A stretch of DNA of 26,345 bases from positions 1-26,345 of the forward strand of contig CAJTOL010000039.1 of the NCBI GenBank assembly GCA_910577645.1. Reading direction: 5' to 3'. Origin of the DNA: an uncultured Lachnospiraceae bacterium (GTDB lineage Bacteria; Bacillota; Clostridia; Lachnospirales; Lachnospiraceae). Below the pieces are notes generated by a model, which searched no databases, had not been told where the DNA came from, and saw nothing but the letters and a program-made list of their open reading frames with translations. Shown in pieces: positions 23,877-26,345 of the stretch. Each line of letters opens with the position of its first letter. Positions within the stretch are counted from its first letter, which is position 1. Made by a program: the position numbers and the translations under genes.

Positions 23877-23915
23877 AGCCGAAAGCCTTGATTTTAGAGG
23901 GTTTTCGGCTTTCTT
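23877..23915 (+). terminator. Terminator after tRNA-Arg
   Basis: AGCCGAAA (23877-23884) pairs perfectly with TTTCGGCT (23903-23910), with further inner pairs, and is followed by TTCTTC. It lies 10 nt after the tRNA 3' end and should terminate the tRNA transcript. Confidence 0.75.
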
Positions 23916-23939
23916 CATTTCAGCACTGAAATCCGGTTT

Positions 23940-24171
23940 TGCTAATATGCTAATACATCTGAAAATCGAACCTACATGCTAATACGAGTTGAATGGTTAA
24001 ATGTTCAAATAATCCGCCCCATTTTTCTGCTAATAAAATCCCCGTTTTGAAGCTTCCCAAACACCAGATTTTTTCTTTTTTGCTAATACGGTATTTTTAT
24101 CCGTTCATTTGCCTGCTAATAGATTTACTCTTTATTAGCATTTTGGATAGACCTGGCAAATTCTATTAGCA
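23940..24171. repeat. Cluster of TGCTAATA octamers, probable arm-type integrase sites
   Basis: TGCTAATA occurs on the plus strand at 23940, 23948, 23977, 24028, 24081 and 24114, and as its complement TATTAGCA at 24133 and 24164 inside the integrase 3' end. A partial copy (ATTAGCA) lies at 25837-25843, upstream of the HTH gene. Short, irregularly spaced repeats beside the integrase end and next to an att site are what arm-binding sites for the integrase N-terminal domain look like. Confidence 0.75.
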
Positions 24172-25516
24172 GTTCAGGATTGGATTTCATAAGCTGCTGC
24201 AATACCTGTTCTGCAGAATCTGCCTTATCATTATTATTAGGTGGCTCGTTTATGCCTTTGCCGTCAAGAAACTCATTCATTTTGCCAGCCAGCTTTTCAC
24301 GTTCGCTTGCAAAAGAATGCTTCCCGTAACGTCTGGTCAGCATTTCCAGATTAGACCAGCCGCCAGCCTGCATAACCGAATTATAATCACCTCCGGACAT
24401 AAGAAGTTTTGTGGTGGCACTGGTGTGACGCAGGCTGTGGAAGACAATTTCCTGGGGGTTCATATCCGGGTCATTCATTTCTGTCAGAATTTCCTTAAAC
24501 CGTTTATTCAGGTGTTCTGTCATGATAGGACGCCCATTGGCCTGACAGATGGTAAGGTTATAATCCATATATCCATCAGAGCCCAACTCCTTTTTCAGCC
24601 TGTCCTGCATCTCTTTCAATACAAGCAGCGCACTCAGCACACTCTGGGGAACATCCACATCCCGGATTGTGTCATCACTCTTGGGCTGTTTCAGTACAAT
24701 CGTTGTCTTGGTTCCCGGATAAAGATTTGGGAACTTAAAAAGAATATTCATCTTAGGCATGTCCATATTTTTTTTGGATACCCTGTCGATTGCCCTGTCA
24801 AAATGGATGATCTGCTTTTCAAAGTTGATCCTGTCCCACTGTAACCCACCGATTTCACCGCCCCGCACAGTACATCCAATGGCAATCAGGACTGTGCAAT
24901 GAATTAAGTAGTAATCATAATATTCTGGACGGTTCGTGAAATTCAGAACCTTTAAAATCTGTTCTGGCTCCAGGACTACCCTTTCTTTTTCGTGGTGTTC
25001 AGGAAGGGTTGCGTTGAGAAATGGGTTTTTACTGATATATTCCCAGCGCACCGCAAGGTTGAATGCACACCGCAGTACTTTATGGATGTCATGGATGGTA
25101 GCCGCCGTGATATGATCCCGCATGGGCTTTCCCATATTGGTAGCCGGTTCTGCTTCTGTTTCCAGAAAATGATAATAGTCATCCACCGTTTTTGTCTTAA
25201 TGGAACGGAGTTTTTTGTCACCCAGATATGGATGCACATAATTCTCCAGCAGTCCGTTATTGCCGTCATAGGTAGATGCCCGCCACTTCTTCAGTCCATA
25301 TTTTTCAATGAATTCATAAAGGAACTCACTGACGGTCATATCCTTACTGTCTGCCGTAGGAATGGTATTTGTCGCCTGCTCGTGTTCAATCTGGGCTTTC
25401 CTGCTTTTGGCAGTGGAATAACTAAGACCGGATTCCCAGACCTGCTGACGTTTTTTTCCTGTACCCTGATAATAAACAACAGAATAAGATTTTCCCCGTT
25501 TTACAATAGATGCCAT
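24125..25516 (-). CDS. int: Tyrosine recombinase/integrase
   Basis: This 463-aa phage/ICE-type integrase has an arm-binding N-terminal domain (about 1-55, SIVKRGKSYSVVYYQG), a SAM-like core-binding domain (about 60-165) and a catalytic domain. Catalytic residues are Arg218 (CTVRGGEIGGL), a candidate Lys279 in the beta-hairpin (LKQPKSDDTIRDV), His360 and Arg363 (HSLRHTSAT), Trp387 at the H/W position (GGWSNLEML) and the nucleophile Tyr397 (RRYGKHS). The ATG at 25516 is used because AAGGAG precedes it; 12 further upstream codons are open but lack a site. It points to the tRNA-Arg and lies 17 bp after the HTH gene. It should catalyse integration and excision at tRNA-Arg. Confidence 0.95.
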   Translation of the reverse strand: MASIVKRGKSYSVVYYQGTGKKRQQVWESGLSYSTAKSRKAQIEHEQATNTIPTADSKDMTVSEFLYEFIEKYGLKKWRASTYDGNNGLLENYVHPYLGDKKLRSIKTKTVDDYYHFLETEAEPATNMGKPMRDHITAATIHDIHKVLRCAFNLAVRWEYISKNPFLNATLPEHHEKERVVLEPEQILKVLNFTNRPEYYDYYLIHCTVLIAIGCTVRGGEIGGLQWDRINFEKQIIHFDRAIDRVSKKNMDMPKMNILFKFPNLYPGTKTTIVLKQPKSDDTIRDVDVPQSVLSALLVLKEMQDRLKKELGSDGYMDYNLTICQANGRPIMTEHLNKRFKEILTEMNDPDMNPQEIVFHSLRHTSATTKLLMSGGDYNSVMQAGGWSNLEMLTRRYGKHSFASEREKLAGKMNEFLDGKGINEPPNNNDKADSAEQVLQQLMKSNPELLIEFARSIQNANKE

Positions 25517-25533
25517 ACTGATTCTCCTTCTTT

Positions 25534-25737
25534 CTATTTGCTGTCCAGCCATTCATCGAAAGAAGGTTTAGATACCCTGACATACTTTCCCACCCTGACA
25601 GTCTTAAAAAGAGACTGGGAGCAGAGATTGTAAGCCATACTGCGGCTGATCTGCAGGATATCAGCTATTTCCTGGACGGAATAAGTCCTTTTTTCGTTGT
25701 CGGCTGGTGTTTTCATGTTCTTTTCTTCAGCTGCCAT
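25534..25737 (-). CDS. xis: Small HTH protein, excisionase-like (MerR-type HTH)
   Basis: This 67-aa protein starts at MAAEEKNMKTPADNEKRTYS. The winged HTH is YSVQEIADILQISRSMAYNL, followed by a wing segment (KTVRVGKYVRVSKPSFDEWLDSK) typical of excisionase-family DNA-binding proteins. The ATG at 25737 has AAAGGAG; a longer frame to 25797 has no site. It lies immediately upstream of int on the same strand, so it likely controls excision direction or int expression. Confidence 0.8.
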   Translation of the reverse strand: MAAEEKNMKTPADNEKRTYSVQEIADILQISRSMAYNLCSQSLFKTVRVGKYVRVSKPSFDEWLDSK

Positions 25738-25997
25738 ACATACTCCTTTCCTTGCAGCTGAAGCGGAATCAGCATAATCCTGTGTAATACTCTCCATATA
25801 TAATATACGAAGTGAACTGCTGACATTTCAACTGCAATTAGCAAAAAATTAAAATTTATCCACATGGCAGCCTGGGTCATTTCCTGCGCCAGAGTCCTGC
25901 CGCGTATTTCCAGGCCGTGCTGTGCAGCGATTAAGCAGGGGTAGGACTGCTTTGCGGCATACCTATCCCATGCACCTGTATAACTCCCAGTGCCATG
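25713..25997 (-). pseudogene. Possible decayed coding fragment, product not recognised
   Basis: On the minus strand a frame stays open from just after a stop at 25998-26000 down to 25713. Its first 45 codons (25997 to about 25862) translate into a protein-like stretch with SYTGAWDRYAAKQ and IAAQHGLEIRGRTLAQEM, in a local GC-rich patch unlike the AT-rich flanks. It has no start codon at its beginning and overlaps the promoter and start of the HTH gene, so it looks like a leftover rather than a working gene. Confidence 0.3.
25802..25831 (-). promoter_or_regulatory. Candidate promoter for the xis-int pair
   Basis: On the minus strand TTGAAA (plus 25826-25831), an 18-bp spacer and TATATT (plus 25802-25807) lie about 65 nt upstream of the HTH gene start. 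A partial TGCTAAT repeat is at 25837-25843, next to the -35. Confidence 0.4.
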
Positions 25998-26135
25998 CTA
26001 TGAAATTGTCAATGTGCAATCATATGGCATCTCTTCTAAAAGACCTATACAATAATAAAATAGGGTGGAAACCAGATATTTCTGCAAGAATCACAATTTT
26101 TTTATTTCTTTTATACTATATATAGTTTTGAGTTA

Positions 26136-26164
26136 TTGACTGATTCCATATCTTGTGCTACACT
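26136..26164 (+). promoter_or_regulatory. Promoter of a candidate small RNA
   Basis: TTGACT (26136-26141), a 17-bp spacer and TACACT (26159-26164) match a sigma-A promoter with optimal spacing. The region before it (25998-26135) is AT-rich with no credible gene. Confidence 0.6.
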
Positions 26165-26170
26165 TTCCAT

Positions 26171-26319
26171 GTAATTGATTTTTGTGCGAATCCTTTTTAG
26201 GGAGATACAGTCAGAAACGCCTGTATGCGGTATCGGTTCCGCATTGCACACGCTGTTAAGTTTGTATGAATGTGCCAGCAGTATCACTACGCCCTGTAAG
26301 TGATATACCGCTGGTTTTT
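26171..26319 (+). ncRNA. Candidate structured small RNA, about 150 nt
   Basis: Downstream of the promoter at 26136-26164 the sequence can form a series of hairpins: ATACAG (26205-26210) with CTGTAT (26221-26226); or, in competition, ATGCGG (26225-26230) with CCGCAT (26239-26244); and a terminal stem pairing 26275-26288 with 26299-26314, followed by TTTTT. No ORF with a ribosome-binding site is seen; the only short frame (23 codons from 26267) runs through the terminator. The function is unknown. Confidence 0.45.
26275..26319 (+). terminator. Intrinsic terminator near the right edge
   Basis: CCAGC plus GTATCACT on the left arm (26275-26288) pairs with AGTGATAT plus GCTGG on the right arm (26299-26314), with a small internal bulge, and is followed by five T (26315-26319). 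It is the best terminator in the element part of the window and ends the candidate small RNA. Confidence 0.7.
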
Positions 26320-26345
26320 ATTTTGGAAAATTTATAATCTCTGTT

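Larger units (their letters stand above)
23867..26345. mobile_element. Left end of an integrated element at tRNA-Arg(CCT)
   Basis: Directly after the tRNA come octamer repeats, a tyrosine integrase pointing toward the tRNA and an upstream HTH excisionase-like gene, the classic layout of a tRNA-integrated prophage, integrative conjugative element or island. No structural, conjugation or cargo genes are in view, so its type cannot be decided. The right boundary is beyond the window. If crossover occurs at the anticodon loop, the boundary would lie at about 23832 and the tRNA 3' half would be element-supplied. Confidence 0.8.

Noticed and set aside
23940..24171. TGCTAATA repeats as a CRISPR array
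   Set aside because: The repeat is only 8 bp, spacing is irregular, orientation is mixed and no cas gene is present.
25856..25864. Perfect DnaA box TTATCCACA in the integrated element
   Set aside because: It is a single isolated copy far from the origin cluster with no replication gene nearby; a 9-mer can occur by chance.
25922..26125. Plus-strand 67-aa open frame in the element
   Set aside because: No ribosome-binding site, low-complexity hydrophobic end, and the opposite strand reads better as coding in the overlapping part.

Overview
The window is the replication-origin region of a low-GC Gram-positive chromosome, most likely a Lachnospiraceae-type clostridium. The evidence is the gene order gyrA-gyrB-recF-yaaA-dnaN-dnaA-oriC-rpmH-rnpA-yidD-yidC-jag-mnmE-mnmG-rsmG-parA-parB, which matches the Bacillus/Clostridium origin layout. 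Ribosome-binding sites are strong AGGAG type, and DUF4446 and DUF3881-type proteins are present. I cannot name the species.

Left arm (1-9839, almost all minus strand). Reading from the origin outward, dnaA, dnaN, the S4-domain gene yaaA, recF, gyrB and gyrA supply initiation, the sliding clamp, gap repair and DNA gyrase. A plsC-type acyltransferase and tRNA-Ser(GCT) follow. At the extreme left is a perfect-spacing promoter with an AT-rich upstream tract and a boxA-like leader, which I read as the start of an rRNA operon running out of the window. oriC has two parts: a cluster of DnaA boxes between dnaA and rpmH, and a basal unwinding module between dnaA and dnaN (DnaA boxes, G run, DnaA-trio-like triplets, AT-rich tract).

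Right arm (10370-20397, mostly plus strand). A consensus promoter drives rpmH and rnpA, followed by membrane insertion genes (yidD, yidC), the RNA-binding protein gene jag/khpB, the tRNA modification genes mnmE/mnmG and the 16S rRNA methylase gene rsmG. The segregation genes parA and parB come next. Two perfect 16-bp parS sites flank an alpha/beta hydrolase gene on the opposite strand. One parS is the core of a 50-bp perfect palindrome that can also form a hairpin between two convergent genes.

Beyond parB are a DUF4446 membrane protein, a glutamate dehydrogenase with its own promoter and a leader hairpin, and a DUF3881-like protein.

Right end (23512-26345): an integration hotspot at tRNA-Arg(CCT). 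Two tRNA-Arg 5' halves, both broken exactly at the anticodon loop, precede an intact tRNA at a regular ~102-bp spacing. Next to it lies the end of an integrated element: a tyrosine integrase pointing at the tRNA, a small HTH excisionase-like gene, a cluster of TGCTAATA octamers that look like arm-type integrase sites, a decayed coding fragment, and a promoter-to-terminator unit of about 150 nt with no convincing ORF (candidate small RNA). The remainder of the element lies outside the window.
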